Numbered from the stretch's first letter, positions 9,697-19,569 are shown. The stretch is 64,000 nucleotides of DNA from MR-S7 sp000400995 (GCF_045291395.1 NZ_CP152342.1:1178001-1242000); one strand, 5' to 3'. The notes: a model not told the origin generated them from the letters alone. Program-made: numbers and translations.

Positions 9697-10418
9697 CCGC
9701 CAATCTGCTGGAGCTCTCCGGCGTGCACACGCACATCGGCGCCTACCACATCCTGCACGGCGTGAACCTCGCCGTGCCGCGCGGGCAGCTCACCATGCTG
9801 CTGGGCCGCAACGGCGCGGGCAAGACCACCACCCTGCGCACCATCATGGGCCTGTGGCAGGCCAGCCAGGGCCGCATCGTGATGGACGGCGCCGACATCG
9901 CCGGCTGGCCCACGCCGCGCATCGCGCAGCAGGGCATCGCCTACGTGCCCGAGAACATGGGCATCTTCGCGGACCTGACGGTGAAGGAAAACCTGCTGCT
10001 GGCCGCGCGCGGCGCGCGCACCGCCGCGCAGATGGACGAGGCGCGGCTGGACTGGATCTTCGGCCTCTTTCCCGCCGTGCAGAAGTTCTGGAACCACCCG
10101 GCCGGCAAGCTCAGCGGCGGGCAAAAGCAGATGGTGGCCGTGGCCCGCGCCATCGTCGAGCCGCGCGCACTGCTCATCGTGGACGAGCCCAGCAAGGGCC
10201 TCGCGCCCGCCATCGTGAACAACATGATCGACGCCTTCGCGCAGCTGAAAGCCAGCGGCACCACCATCCTGCTCGTGGAGCAGAACCTGCACTTCGCCAA
10301 GCGCCTGGGCGACCACGTGGCGGTGATGGACGATGGCGTGGTGGTGCACGCCGGCCCCATGGCCGCGCTGGCCGCCGACGAGGCATTGCAGCAGTCGCTG
10401 CTGGGGCTGGCGCTATGA
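9693..10418 (+). CDS. livF: Branched-chain amino acid-type ABC transporter ATP-binding protein, LivF-like
   Basis: A 241-residue ABC ATPase, partner of the preceding LivG-like subunit. Walker A is GRNGAGKTTT, the LivF-type Q-loop region is GIAYVPENMGIFADLTVKENL, the signature is LSGGQKQMVAVARA, Walker B is LLIVDEPSKGLAP, and the switch His is in the LLVEQNLHFA region (Gln-Asn as in other LivF proteins). Start and stop codons overlap both neighbours by four bases, indicating translational coupling in a livGFHM message. Confidence 0.88.
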   Translation: MTANLLELSGVHTHIGAYHILHGVNLAVPRGQLTMLLGRNGAGKTTTLRTIMGLWQASQGRIVMDGADIAGWPTPRIAQQGIAYVPENMGIFADLTVKENLLLAARGARTAAQMDEARLDWIFGLFPAVQKFWNHPAGKLSGGQKQMVAVARAIVEPRALLIVDEPSKGLAPAIVNNMIDAFAQLKASGTTILLVEQNLHFAKRLGDHVAVMDDGVVVHAGPMAALAADEALQQSLLGLAL

Positions 10419-11467
10419 GCGGATACAAGCCAAATCAGGCCACAGCGCCCGCCAGTCAAGCGCAACAAGCTATCAAAAAAGAAGCAATGGCGCGTGACGT
10501 CGACTGGCTGCCCATCGCCCTCGTGCCCGCGCTGATGCTGGCCGTGCTGCCCTTCATCGGCTCGGCCAGCACCTGGGCCACGCTTACCGTGGCGGGGCTG
10601 GCGATGGGCATGATCGTGTTCATCATCGCCTCGGGCCTCACGCTGGTCTTCGGCCTCATGGACGTGCTGAACTTCGGCCACGGCGTGTTCATCGCGCTGG
10701 GCGCGTTCGTGGCCACCAGCGTGCTCGGCGCCATGGGCGACTACACGCAAAGCGCCGAACTCTGGCGCAACCTGCTCGCCGTGCTGCCCGCGATGGTCAT
10801 CGCCATGCTGGTGGCGGGCGCGGTGGGACTGGCGTTCGAGCGCTGCATCGTGCGGCCCGTCTATGGGCAGCACCTCAAGCAGATCCTCATCACCATGGGC
10901 GGCATGATCATCGGCGAGGAGCTCATCAAGGTCATCTGGGGCCCGCAGCAGATCCCGCTGCCGCTGCCCGAGGCGATGAAGGGCGCGTGGATCGTGGGCG
11001 ACGCGGCGGTGGAGAAATACCGCGTGCTTGCCGTCTGCGTGGGCCTGGGCGTCTTCGCACTGCTGGCGTGGACGCTCTCGCGCACCAAGGTGGGCCTGCT
11101 GATCCGCGCGGGCGTGCAGGACCGCGAGATGGTCGAGAGCCTGGGCTACCGCGTGCGGCGCCTGTTCGTGGGCGTGTTCGTGGCCGGCAGCGCGCTGGCA
11201 GGCCTGGGCGGGGTGATGTGGGGCCTGTACCAGCAGAACGTGGTGCCGCAGATGGGCGCGCAGGTCAACGTGCTGATCTTCATCGTCATCATCATCGGCG
11301 GGCTGGGCAGCACCGGCGGTGCGCTGATCGGCGCGCTGCTCGTGGGGCTGATGGCGAACTACACGGGCTTTCTCGTGCCCAAGGTGGCGCTGTTCTCCAA
11401 CATCGCGCTCATGGTGGCCGTGCTCCTGTGGCGGCCGCAAGGTGTGTACCCCGTAGCGAACCGTTGA
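10415..11467 (+). CDS. livH: Branched-chain amino acid-type ABC transporter permease, LivH-like
   Basis: A 350-residue inner-membrane permease with about eight hydrophobic segments. Family landmarks include GLTLVFGLMDVLNFGHGVFIALGA (LivH signature) and the late loop IGGLGSTGGALIGALLVG. The ATG overlaps the livF stop (ATGA). The first 24 residues are hydrophilic and are encoded mostly by a degenerate copy of the palindromic repeat (10431-10482). A second in-frame ATG at 10487 (MARDVDWLP) begins just after the repeat and may be the ancestral start. It forms the translocation pore with LivM. Confidence 0.86.
   Translation: MSGYKPNQATAPASQAQQAIKKEAMARDVDWLPIALVPALMLAVLPFIGSASTWATLTVAGLAMGMIVFIIASGLTLVFGLMDVLNFGHGVFIALGAFVATSVLGAMGDYTQSAELWRNLLAVLPAMVIAMLVAGAVGLAFERCIVRPVYGQHLKQILITMGGMIIGEELIKVIWGPQQIPLPLPEAMKGAWIVGDAAVEKYRVLAVCVGLGVFALLAWTLSRTKVGLLIRAGVQDREMVESLGYRVRRLFVGVFVAGSALAGLGGVMWGLYQQNVVPQMGAQVNVLIFIVIIIGGLGSTGGALIGALLVGLMANYTGFLVPKVALFSNIALMVAVLLWRPQGVYPVANR
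10431..10482. repeat. Palindromic repeat inside the livH N-terminal coding region
   Basis: Read on the minus strand, the segment contains TTTTTTGATAGCTTGTTGCG then CTTGACTGGCGGGCGCTG, then TGGCCTGATTTG. This aligns with the intergenic consensus TTTTGATAGCTGCTGGCGCT / CAAGCGCTGGAGGCC. In the gene's frame it encodes roughly residues 6-23 of LivH. One arm has diverged, so the hairpin is weaker than in the intergenic copies. Confidence 0.6.
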
Positions 11468-11469
11468 CC

Positions 11470-12534
11470 ATGATGAACCGCATTCTTTCCGGCGACTATC
11501 CGCGCAGCAGGGTGCTGGCGGTGCTGCTCGTGGCCGTCCTCCTCGGGCTGGCGGCGGCGCCCTTCGTCTTTCCCGGCGTGAAGGCGCTCAACGTGGCGGC
11601 CAAGGTGCTGGTGTTCGTGGTGCTGGTGGCCAGCTTCGACCTGCTGCTGGGCTACACCGGCATCGTGAGCTTCGCGCACACCATGTTCTTCGGCATCGGC
11701 GCCTACGGCATCGCCATCGCCACCAGCCGCATGGGCGCCACCTGGGGGGCGCTGGCCGTGGGGCTGGGCGCGGCGCTGGCGCTGTCGCTGCTGCTGGCGC
11801 TGGCCATCGGCCTGTTTTCGCTGCGCGTGCGGGCCATCTTCTTCGCCATGATCACGCTGGCCGTGGCGGCGGCGTTCCAGACGCTGGCTTCGCAGCTCTC
11901 CGACTGGACGGGCGGCGAGGACGGGCTGACCTTCAAGCTGCCGCTGCTGCTGTCGCCCAGCTTCGAGCCGTTCGAGGACGAGGTGCTGGGCGTGCTGATC
12001 GACGGGCGCATCGTCACCTACTACCTGTTGTTCGCGGCCGCCGTGGTGCTGGTGCTGGCGCTGCTGCGCATCGTGAACTCGCCCTTCGGCCGCGTGCTGC
12101 AGGCCATCCGCGAGAACGAGTTCCGCGCCGAGGCCATCGGCTACCGCGTCGTGGTCTACCGCACCACGTCCAGCGTGCTCTCCGCCCTGTTCGCCACGCT
12201 CGCGGGCGCCATGCTCGCGCTCTGGCTGCGCTACAACGGACCGGACACCTCGCTCAGCTTCGAGATCATGATGGACTGCCTGCTCATCGTCGTGATCGGC
12301 GGCATGGGCACCATTTACGGCGCCGTGATCGGCTCGGTGCTCTTCGTGGTGGCGCAGAGCTACCTGCAGGACCTGCTGCGCATCGGCTCGGAGGCCGCCG
12401 CCGGCCTGCCGTGGCTGGCCGCGCTGCTCTCGCCCGACCGCTGGCTGCTGTGGCTGGGCCTGCTGTTCGTGCTGTCCGTTTACTACTTCCCCACCGGCGT
12501 GGTGGGGCGCCTGCGTTCCCTGCGCGCCCGCTAG
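11470..12534 (+). CDS. livM: Branched-chain amino acid-type ABC transporter permease, LivM-like
   Basis: A 354-residue permease with eight to nine hydrophobic helices. It contains the LivM hallmark FDLLLGYTGIVSFAHTMFFG near residue 60 and the second signature VIGGMGTIYGAVIGSVLFV near 277. The paired ATG codons at 11470 and 11473 begin just after the livH stop. It completes the importer (binding protein, two ATPases, two permeases). A cytoplasmic loop with GRVLQAIRENEFRAEAIGY is the typical EAA-like coupling region. Confidence 0.86.
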   Translation: MMNRILSGDYPRSRVLAVLLVAVLLGLAAAPFVFPGVKALNVAAKVLVFVVLVASFDLLLGYTGIVSFAHTMFFGIGAYGIAIATSRMGATWGALAVGLGAALALSLLLALAIGLFSLRVRAIFFAMITLAVAAAFQTLASQLSDWTGGEDGLTFKLPLLLSPSFEPFEDEVLGVLIDGRIVTYYLLFAAAVVLVLALLRIVNSPFGRVLQAIRENEFRAEAIGYRVVVYRTTSSVLSALFATLAGAMLALWLRYNGPDTSLSFEIMMDCLLIVVIGGMGTIYGAVIGSVLFVVAQSYLQDLLRIGSEAAAGLPWLAALLSPDRWLLWLGLLFVLSVYYFPTGVVGRLRSLRAR

Positions 12535-12586
12535 CGGACGTGCCTTTCCGTCCCTGCATGACAACCATTACCCCCAAGGAGACAAC

Positions 12587-14767
12587 ATGCGAGTGAACGA
12601 ACGAGTGACCATGCGCTGCACCGCGACGGCCCTGGCCGTGGCGGCGCTGGCGGCCTGCGGCGGCGGCTCTTCCGGGCCGTCGAACGAACTGCCCAAGGGC
12701 ATCAAGGAGATCGGCGCCACGGTCTACCCCGCCACCACGGCGGGCACGGGCGCCACGGCGGCCACGCAGGACCTGCTCACGGGCGGCATCGGCAAGACCG
12801 GCCTGGGCGCGGCCGCCGCGCCGGCCTATGCCGACCCGGCCCGCCCCACGGCGGCCGAGCTGCGCCGCAACGCGCTCTATTCCAACTACCGCGGCATCCT
12901 CGACCCGCTGCCCGCCGGCGGCTACGGCACGCTGTACGGCCCCAACGTCACGGCCGGCGGCCAGGTGACGGCCGGCGAAGGCCTGATCCCGGGACGCGAA
13001 TACGTGGCCGTGCTCGACGACGGCTCGGGCCGCAAGCAGACCGTGATCGCCGTGCAGGTGCCCGACAGCTTCAGCGCCAGCAACCCCTGCATCGTGCTCG
13101 GCCCCTCGTCGGGCTCGCGCGGCGTATACGGCGCCATCGGCACGGCGGGCGAGTGGGGCCTGAAGAAGGGCTGCGCCGTGGCGCTGACCGACGCGGGCAA
13201 GGGCGTGGGCCTGCACAACCTGGCCGACGACACGGTGAACCAGATCGACGGCACGCGCGCCACGCGCAGCGCGGCGGGCGCATCCAGCTTCTTCACCGCC
13301 CTGGGCGAGGCGGCACGCGCGGCCTACGACGCGGCCTTCCCCCACCGCATCGCCATCAAGCACGCGCATTCGCAGCAGAATCCCGAGAAGGACTGGGGCA
13401 GCGACACGCTGGCCGCGGGCCGCTACGCGCTGTACGTGCTCAACGCGCGCTACGGCACGGCCACCGACCCCGTGCCGTTCACCAAGGGCAACACGCTGGT
13501 GATCGCGGGCTCGGCCTCCAACGGCGGCGCGGCCTCGCTGCGCGCGGCCGAGCAGGATGGCGACGGCCTGATCGACGGCGTGGTGGCCTCAGAGCCCGTG
13601 ACCGAGATGCCCACCATGAGCGGCTACGGCATCCAGTTCGGCGGCGCGGCCGTGGCGGGCTACGGCAAGACGCTGGCCGAATACACCACCTACGGCAACA
13701 TCTACCAGCCCTGCGCGGCGCTGGCGGCCGATGCGGCGCTGAACGAAGTGTCGATCTACAACTACATCGGCCTCACGGCCATGACCGCACGCGCCACGGC
13801 GCGCTGCGACGGCCTGGCCGCCAAGGGGCTGGTGAACGGCGCCACTACGGCCGAGCGCGCGGCGGACGCGCTGGCCAAGCTGCACGCCTATGGCTGGACG
13901 GCCGATAACGACACCATGCACAACGCCCACTACGGGCTGGGCAACGGCCCCATCCTCTCGGCCATGTACACCATGGCGTACGGCCGCTTCGCCGCCGACG
14001 CGAACCTGTGCCGCACGAGCTTCGCGGCCGCCAATGCCACGGGCGACGTGGTGGCCGCCGCACCCGCAGCGCTGGCGCAGAGCTTCGCCACCGCCAACGG
14101 CACCGCCAACGGCACGCCGGCCACCGTGGTCTACAACGACTCGGTAGGCGGCGCCAAGGCCTGGCAGTTCGCCGTCTCGCCCTCCACCGGCGCGGCCGAC
14201 CTGGGGCTGGACAACGCGCTGTGCCAGCACGCGCTGGTGAGCGGCAAGGACCCGGCGACGGGCGCCGCGCTCACGGCGTCGAGCACGCCCACCAAGGCCG
14301 ACAGCGACAAGGTGCGCGCGGGCATCGCCGAGGTGCTGCACAGCGCCAACCTGCGCGGCAAGCCGGCCATCATCGTCGCGGGCCGCAGCGACGCGCTGGT
14401 GCCGGTGAACAACAACGCGCGGGCCTACACGGCGCTCAACCGCACCGTGGAGGGCGCATCGAGCAAGCTGCGCTACATCGAGGTCGTGAACGGCCAGCAC
14501 TTCGACGCCTTCCTGCCGTTCGCGGGCTTCGACACGCGCTTCGTGCCGCTGCACCCGTATTTCAACCAGGCCATGGACGCGATGTGGGCGCACCTCAAGA
14601 GCGGCGCCGCGCTGCCCGCCAGCCAGGTGGTGCGCACCACGCCGCGCGGCGGCACGCCGGGCGCGGCGCCCGCGATCACCGCGGCGAACGTGCCGCCGTT
14701 CGTGGCCGCGCCCGCGGCGGCCGACCAGATCGGCTTCGCGGGCACGTCCATCACGGTGCCCCGCTGA
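12587..14767 (+). CDS. Secreted D-(-)-3-hydroxybutyrate oligomer hydrolase family protein
   Basis: A 726-residue exported protein. The N-terminus has a lipoprotein-type signal ending in LAAC (Cys24) followed by a GGG/Ser-rich linker. The rest matches the 3HB-oligomer hydrolase family known from Ralstonia: PTAAELRRNALYSNYRGILD, GGYGTLYGPNV, SSGSRGVYGAIGTAGEWGL, HAHSQQNPEKDWG. The probable nucleophile is Ser311 in GSASNGG, a lipase-box variant typical of the family. It cleaves short 3-hydroxybutyrate oligomers left by PHB depolymerases. The start has AAGGAG before it. It lies 52 bp after livM in the sigma-54-driven cluster, which links hydrolysis to uptake. The family call is firm; surface location is inferred from the lipobox. 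Confidence 0.83.
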   Translation: MRVNERVTMRCTATALAVAALAACGGGSSGPSNELPKGIKEIGATVYPATTAGTGATAATQDLLTGGIGKTGLGAAAAPAYADPARPTAAELRRNALYSNYRGILDPLPAGGYGTLYGPNVTAGGQVTAGEGLIPGREYVAVLDDGSGRKQTVIAVQVPDSFSASNPCIVLGPSSGSRGVYGAIGTAGEWGLKKGCAVALTDAGKGVGLHNLADDTVNQIDGTRATRSAAGASSFFTALGEAARAAYDAAFPHRIAIKHAHSQQNPEKDWGSDTLAAGRYALYVLNARYGTATDPVPFTKGNTLVIAGSASNGGAASLRAAEQDGDGLIDGVVASEPVTEMPTMSGYGIQFGGAAVAGYGKTLAEYTTYGNIYQPCAALAADAALNEVSIYNYIGLTAMTARATARCDGLAAKGLVNGATTAERAADALAKLHAYGWTADNDTMHNAHYGLGNGPILSAMYTMAYGRFAADANLCRTSFAAANATGDVVAAAPAALAQSFATANGTANGTPATVVYNDSVGGAKAWQFAVSPSTGAADLGLDNALCQHALVSGKDPATGAALTASSTPTKADSDKVRAGIAEVLHSANLRGKPAIIVAGRSDALVPVNNNARAYTALNRTVEGASSKLRYIEVVNGQHFDAFLPFAGFDTRFVPLHPYFNQAMDAMWAHLKSGAALPASQVVRTTPRGGTPGAAPAITAANVPPFVAAPAAADQIGFAGTSITVPR

Positions 14768-14774
14768 CGCCGGC

Positions 14775-15938
14775 ATGAAAGCGTTGCGCATCGGCATGCG
14801 CGCCAGGGGGCTGCTCGCCGCCCTGGCGCTGTGCGCCCTCGGCGCCACGGGCCGCCCGGCCCTGGCCGCCGAGGTGGTGGTGGGCCAGGTGGCGCCGCTG
14901 TCGGGGGTGCTGGCCTCCACGGGCCAGCAGATGGTGCTGGGCGGCAAGATCTATTTCGACTGGGTCAACGCCCAGGGCGGCGTGCACGGCGCCACCATCC
15001 GCCAGGAGGTGGTGGACGACGGCTACAAGGTGCCCGAGACGGTGCGCCTCACGCGCGCGCTGCTCGCGCGGCCCGAGGTGGTGGCGCTGTTCGGCTTCGC
15101 GGGGACGGCCAACGTCACGCAGCTGCTGGCCGACGGCGTGCTGGAGCAGGGCGGGGCGGCATTGGTGGCGCCCTACACGGGCGGCGAGTCGCTGCGCAGC
15201 CCGTTCAACCCCTGGATCTTCCACGTGCGCGCGGGCTACGCCGACGAGGCCGAGCACATGGTGCAGCAGCTCGCCACGCTGGGCATGGACCGCGTGGCCG
15301 TGATGTACCAGGACGACGGCTTCGGCCTGGCCGGCCTGGCCGGCCTGGCCGGCGTGGAGGCGGCGCTGGCCAGGCGTGGGCTCAAGCTGGCGGCATCGGC
15401 GGGCTACGAGCGCAACACGGACCAGGTCGAGGCGGCGGCCCAGGCCATCAAGGCCGTGGACGCGCAGGCCGTCATCATGATCGCCATCAACAAGCCCGCG
15501 GCCGCGTTCGTCAAGCGCTACCGCGAGGTGGGCGGCGGCGCGCAGCTCTACAGCATCTCGGTGGTCGATCCGGCGGAGATCGTGAAGATCGCCGGACTGA
15601 AGAACGCGCACGGCCTGGGCATCAGCCAGGTGGTGCCGTACCCCTACCGGCCGCTGCTGCCCGTGGTGCGCGAATACCAGCAGCTCCTGAAGAAGTACGC
15701 TCCCGGGGCCGAGGTGAACTACACCAGCTTCGAGGAGTTCCTGGGCGCCAAGGTGCTGGTCGAGGCGCTGCGCCGCGCGGGCCCCGCGCCCACGCGGGCC
15801 AGGGTCGTCAAGGCGCTCGAATCGCTGCAGGGCTTCGACCTGGGCGGCGTCTCCGTCGGCTACTCGCCCACCAGCCGCGTGGGCTCGCGCTACGTCGAGG
15901 TCACCGTGATCGGCGCCAACGGCCGGCTCATGAAATAG
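14775..15938 (+). CDS. ABC transporter substrate-binding protein, LivK family (second copy)
   Basis: A 387-residue exported binding protein: signal peptide MKALRIGMRARG... to PALAA, then EVVVGQVAPLSGVLASTGQQMVLGG, the Peripla_BP_6 ligand loop. It is only distantly similar to the binding protein at 7659, so it is not a recent duplicate and may present a second ligand to the same LivHMGF core. It begins 7 bp after the oligomer hydrolase stop, so it is co-transcribed. Bases 15324-15350 are three exact 9-base repeats encoding GLAGLAGLA, a possible slippage site in a surface loop. Confidence 0.83.
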   Translation: MKALRIGMRARGLLAALALCALGATGRPALAAEVVVGQVAPLSGVLASTGQQMVLGGKIYFDWVNAQGGVHGATIRQEVVDDGYKVPETVRLTRALLARPEVVALFGFAGTANVTQLLADGVLEQGGAALVAPYTGGESLRSPFNPWIFHVRAGYADEAEHMVQQLATLGMDRVAVMYQDDGFGLAGLAGLAGVEAALARRGLKLAASAGYERNTDQVEAAAQAIKAVDAQAVIMIAINKPAAAFVKRYREVGGGAQLYSISVVDPAEIVKIAGLKNAHGLGISQVVPYPYRPLLPVVREYQQLLKKYAPGAEVNYTSFEEFLGAKVLVEALRRAGPAPTRARVVKALESLQGFDLGGVSVGYSPTSRVGSRYVEVTVIGANGRLMK

Positions 15939-15970
15939 CTTTCTTCCCTGCTCCCACAAGGCGGTCCACC

Positions 15971-16849
15971 ATGTCTCCCTCGTCGCACTACGCCACCTGC
16001 GCCGGCTATGAAATCCACTACATGGACTGGGGCGCGCCCGATGCCCCGGTGGTGATTGCCTGGCACGGCCTGGCGCGCACGGGGCGCGACATGGACGAGA
16101 TCGCCGCCCACCTGGCCGGCCGCTACCGCGTGATCTGCCCCGACACGGTGGGCCGCGGCCTGAGCCAGTGGGCCGCGCGGCCCGACGAGGAGTACCGCCT
16201 GGCGTTCTACGCGCGCCTGGCGGGCGACCTGTTCGAGCGGCTGGGCATCGAGCGCGCGCACTGGCTGGGCACCTCGATGGGCGGCGCCATCGGCACCGTG
16301 TGCGCCGCCGGCCGCGCCGAGCCGCGCCTGGCCGGACGCATCCGCAGCCTGCTGCTCAACGACAACGCGCCGCGACTGGCCGACGCGGCGCTTGCGCGCA
16401 TCCGCGCCTACGCGGGCCAGCCGCCCGCGTTCGGCACCGTGCAGGAGCTGGAGGCGTTCTTCCGGCAGGTGTATGCGCCCTATGGCTGGCTCAGCGACGC
16501 GCAGTGGCGGCGCCTCACGGAAACCTCCACGCGCCGCCTGCCCGACGGGCGCGTGACGCCGCACTACGACCCGGCCATGGTGCGGCAGTTCACGGCGCAC
16601 GAGAACGACTATCTTGTGTGGGACGACTACGACCGGCTTGCCATCCCCGTGCTGTGCCTGCGCGGCGCAGACTCCGACCTGGTGCTGCGCGAGACCACGG
16701 CCGAAATGCTCGCGCGCGGCCCCGGCGCGCGCGGCCTCGCCCAGGTGGTCGAGGTGCCGGGCTGCGGCCATGCGCCTGCGCTCAACGTGCCGCAGCACTA
16801 TGCGCTGGTGGACCGCTTCCTGGCCGATGCGGAGGCGCGGGGCTTCTGA
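15971..16849 (+). CDS. Alpha/beta-fold hydrolase
   Basis: A 292-residue cytoplasmic hydrolase without a signal peptide. The oxyanion-hole region is VIAWHGLARTGRDMDEIA, the nucleophile elbow is GTSMGG with Ser102, the acid is probably the Asp in CLRGADSDLV, and the catalytic His267 is in GCGHAPAL. It is the last gene of the cluster and would suit hydrolysis of imported 3HB dimers or oligomers, completing an outside-hydrolysis, import, inside-hydrolysis route. That substrate is inferred only from the neighbours; the fold itself accepts many esters. Confidence 0.78.
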   Translation: MSPSSHYATCAGYEIHYMDWGAPDAPVVIAWHGLARTGRDMDEIAAHLAGRYRVICPDTVGRGLSQWAARPDEEYRLAFYARLAGDLFERLGIERAHWLGTSMGGAIGTVCAAGRAEPRLAGRIRSLLLNDNAPRLADAALARIRAYAGQPPAFGTVQELEAFFRQVYAPYGWLSDAQWRRLTETSTRRLPDGRVTPHYDPAMVRQFTAHENDYLVWDDYDRLAIPVLCLRGADSDLVLRETTAEMLARGPGARGLAQVVEVPGCGHAPALNVPQHYALVDRFLADAEARGF

Positions 16850-16851
16850 TC

Positions 16852-16906
16852 GCTCCTGAAACAGGAGCTGCTTGCGCTTGATGGATAAGCGCTGGAGGCC
16901 GATTCG
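16852..16906. repeat. Palindromic repeat, copy between the hydrolase and hemH
   Basis: GAGCTGCTTGCGCTTGATGG followed by ATAAGCGCTGGAGGCCGATT is a clear copy of the window's palindromic repeat, in the 57-bp gap between the convergent hydrolase and hemH genes. It is preceded by a small dyad (CTCCTGAAACAGGAG). It could end transcription from both sides as a hairpin. Confidence 0.8.
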
Positions 16907-16907
16907 A

Positions 16908-17900
16908 CTATGAGTCCACCCAGCCCGCCAGGTGCCTCTGCGCGATGCGGGAGAGGGCGCCGATCCAGGCGTGCCCGTCGTTCAGGCAGGGGATGTAGCG
17001 GAACTCCTGCCCGCCCGCCTGCAGGAAGGCGTGGCGCGCCTCCTGGTTGATCTCCTCCAGCGTCTCCAGGCAGTCGCCGGTGAAGCCGGGGCACATCACG
17101 TCCACGCGGCGCAGGCCGCCCTGGGCCATCGCCACCAGCGTGGGCTCGGTGTAGGGCTCCAGCCACTTCGCCTTGCCGAAGCGCGACTGGAAGGTGAGCA
17201 GGTACTGCTCCGGCGCCAAGCCCAGCGCCTCGGCCAGCAGGCGCGCGGTGGCGCGGCACTGGTCGGCATAGGGGTCGCCCAGGCGCACGTTGCGCTCGGG
17301 AATGCCGTGGAAGCTCATCACCAGCTTCTCGGCCGGCCCGCCGCTCCGCTGCCAGTGCGCGCGCACGCTGTCGGCCAGCGCGGCGATGTAGCCGGGGTCG
17401 TCGTGGTAGTCGTTCACGAAGCGCAGCTCGGGAAAACTGCGCGAGCGGCGCACCCACGCGGCCACGTCGTCCACCACGCTGGCCGTGGTCGTGCCCGAAT
17501 ACTGCGGGTAGAGCGGCAGCACCAGCACGCGCCGCACGCCTTCATGGTGCAGCGCCTGCAGCTGCGCGCCGATGGCCGGCTGGCCGTAGCGCATCGCGGG
17601 CAGCACCGCTACCCGCACGCCGGCCTCGCCCAGCCAGCCGCGCAGCATCAGCGCCTGCTTGTGCGTCCACACGGCCAGGGGCGAGCCCTCGGGCGTCCAG
17701 ATCGTCGCGTACTTGGCGGCGGACTTCGCCGGCCGCGTGCGCAGGATGATCCCGTACAGGATCGGCAGCCACGCCGCGCGGGGGATCTCCACCACGCGCG
17801 GGTCGCCCAGGAACTGCGCGAGGTAGCGCCGCAGCGCGGGGGCGGTGGGCGCGTCGGGCGTGCCCAGGTTGCAGAGCAGGATGGCGGTGTGTGCAGACAT
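16908..17900 (-). CDS. hemH: Ferrochelatase
   Basis: A 330-residue protein that inserts Fe2+ into protoporphyrin IX in the last step of heme synthesis. Recognisable parts are AILLCNLGTPDAPTAPALR at the N-terminus, the catalytic His in LVMSFHGIPERN, and the conserved acidic region MCPGFTGDCLETLEEI. It runs to the expected length for proteobacterial HemH. It is a single gene, convergent with the hydrolase cluster. The next gene upstream (the IPTL surface protein) is on the same strand but separated and functionally unrelated. Confidence 0.93.
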   Translation of the reverse strand: MSAHTAILLCNLGTPDAPTAPALRRYLAQFLGDPRVVEIPRAAWLPILYGIILRTRPAKSAAKYATIWTPEGSPLAVWTHKQALMLRGWLGEAGVRVAVLPAMRYGQPAIGAQLQALHHEGVRRVLVLPLYPQYSGTTTASVVDDVAAWVRRSRSFPELRFVNDYHDDPGYIAALADSVRAHWQRSGGPAEKLVMSFHGIPERNVRLGDPYADQCRATARLLAEALGLAPEQYLLTFQSRFGKAKWLEPYTEPTLVAMAQGGLRRVDVMCPGFTGDCLETLEEINQEARHAFLQAGGQEFRYIPCLNDGHAWIGALSRIAQRHLAGWVDS

Positions 17901-19563
17901 ATGGGCCGCGATTGTGGCAGGCCCTGGGCGGGTCTAGGCATGCCACTGGCGTCGCCAGGCCAGCAGGCCCAGCAGCACCGCCAGCAGCGCCAGCGCCCAT
18001 TCGCCGAGCGTGGGAATGGGCGCTGCGCCGCTGGCCGCCGCCAGCACCGAGATGCCGCCCGGATCGACGATGCGGCCGTTGGGCGTAGGCACGCCGTCAT
18101 CATCGCCCGTGCCGCCGTCGGTGAGCGTTAGCACCGCCGTGTTCGCACCCAGCACGGCGCCTGCGAACGGTGCCCACGTGCCGCCTTGGCGCTTCCAGTA
18201 CTGCGCGCCCTGCAGCGGCGTGCCAGGGGGATAGGTGACAGTGACCGTGGCGGGTGTTGCGTCGCAGGCGTGCAGCACGAAGTCCAGCACCCCGTGCGGG
18301 AAGCTGCGCGTCGCGGGCGCTCCGGCGCTGGCGGCGGACACGAGCTGCACGCTCTCGAACGCGCATGTGCCGCTGCCGCCCGCCACCGCAACGTCCACGG
18401 TGCCCGTGCCCGTGGGCGACGGAGCCGAGAACGCCTTGGGATCCGCCAGCGGCGTCGCCGGGTTCGATGGTATTGCCGACGTGGCGCTGCCCGCGCCGTT
18501 CGTGGCCTCCACGGCGAAGGTCTGCGTCTGCCCGTTGGGCAGGCCGGCGAACGTGCAGCTGGTGGCCGTGGCGGGGTTGGGCACGCAGGTCTGCTCGCTC
18601 GGCTGGGCCGTGACCACGTAGCCGGTGATACCGCTGCCGGTGTCGGCAGGCGCCTGCCACGTTACCGTCACCTGCCCGCTGCCAGTGGGCACGGCCTGCA
18701 CGCCCGTGGGCGCACCGGGAGCCACCTGGCATGCGGCGTGGGTGTGGGAGCCGGAGAGCGCGCCGTTGGAGCAGCTTCGGGATTCGGCCGTGCAACTGCC
18801 GCCCGCCGGCTCGGCGGCGTTCAGGTAGGCGGTGACGGACTGGCCGTGGGCGACGGGCTGCCCGTTGAAGGTGCAGGACGCGGCCGCCGAGACAGAACAG
18901 GTGGCATAGGCATGGGAGCCGGAGAGCGCCCCGTTGCTGCAAGTCCTAGTTTGCTGCTGGCAGGTGTTGCCGAAAGGCACCGAGGACTGCGCATATGCCG
19001 TGACCGAGCCACCATGGAGAATCGGCATGCCGTTGAACGTGCACGACGCCATGGGCGTCACGCTGTTGCTGATGCTCGATATGGCCGTGCCGCCTTCGGC
19101 ATTGGCTGCCGTCACGGTAAAGGTATAGGCCGTGCCATCCACCAGCCCCGACACCACGCAACTGCTGTCGCCCGGCCCCGCCGTGCAGCCGCTGCCGCCG
19201 TTGACGGTGTAGCCCGCCAGCGCGCTGCTGCCGCTGGATGCGCTGGGTGTCCAGCTCACCGTGGCCTGGCCAGTGCCCGGCGCGCCCAGCGCGGCCTGCA
19301 CGCCGGTGGGCGCGGCGGGGGCGATGACTTGGCGGGTGACGCTAACGGTGTAGGTGCGGGTGGATGTTGCGTCGCCAGACGTGACCACGACGCTCAATGT
19401 GTTGCTGCCGGGGTTCAGCGCGATGGCGCCCGAGGGGGCGCCGTTGGCCACAGCAGTGCCGTTGACAGTGATGGCGGCGTCGTTGATCCACCCAGTGGGC
19501 GTGAGCGTGGCGCTGGCGGCGCCCTGCACCGTGGCAGCGTAGTTCAGCGTGCCGGTACTAAAC

Positions 19564-19569
19564 GGGGGG
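19564..19569. other. G6 homopolymer at the frameshift of the surface-protein gene
   Basis: Six consecutive G (C on the coding strand) sit exactly where the frame changes. Seven would fuse the two halves through a correct cadherin-like domain. It is either an under-called run or a slippage (phase-variation) site. Confidence 0.6.
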
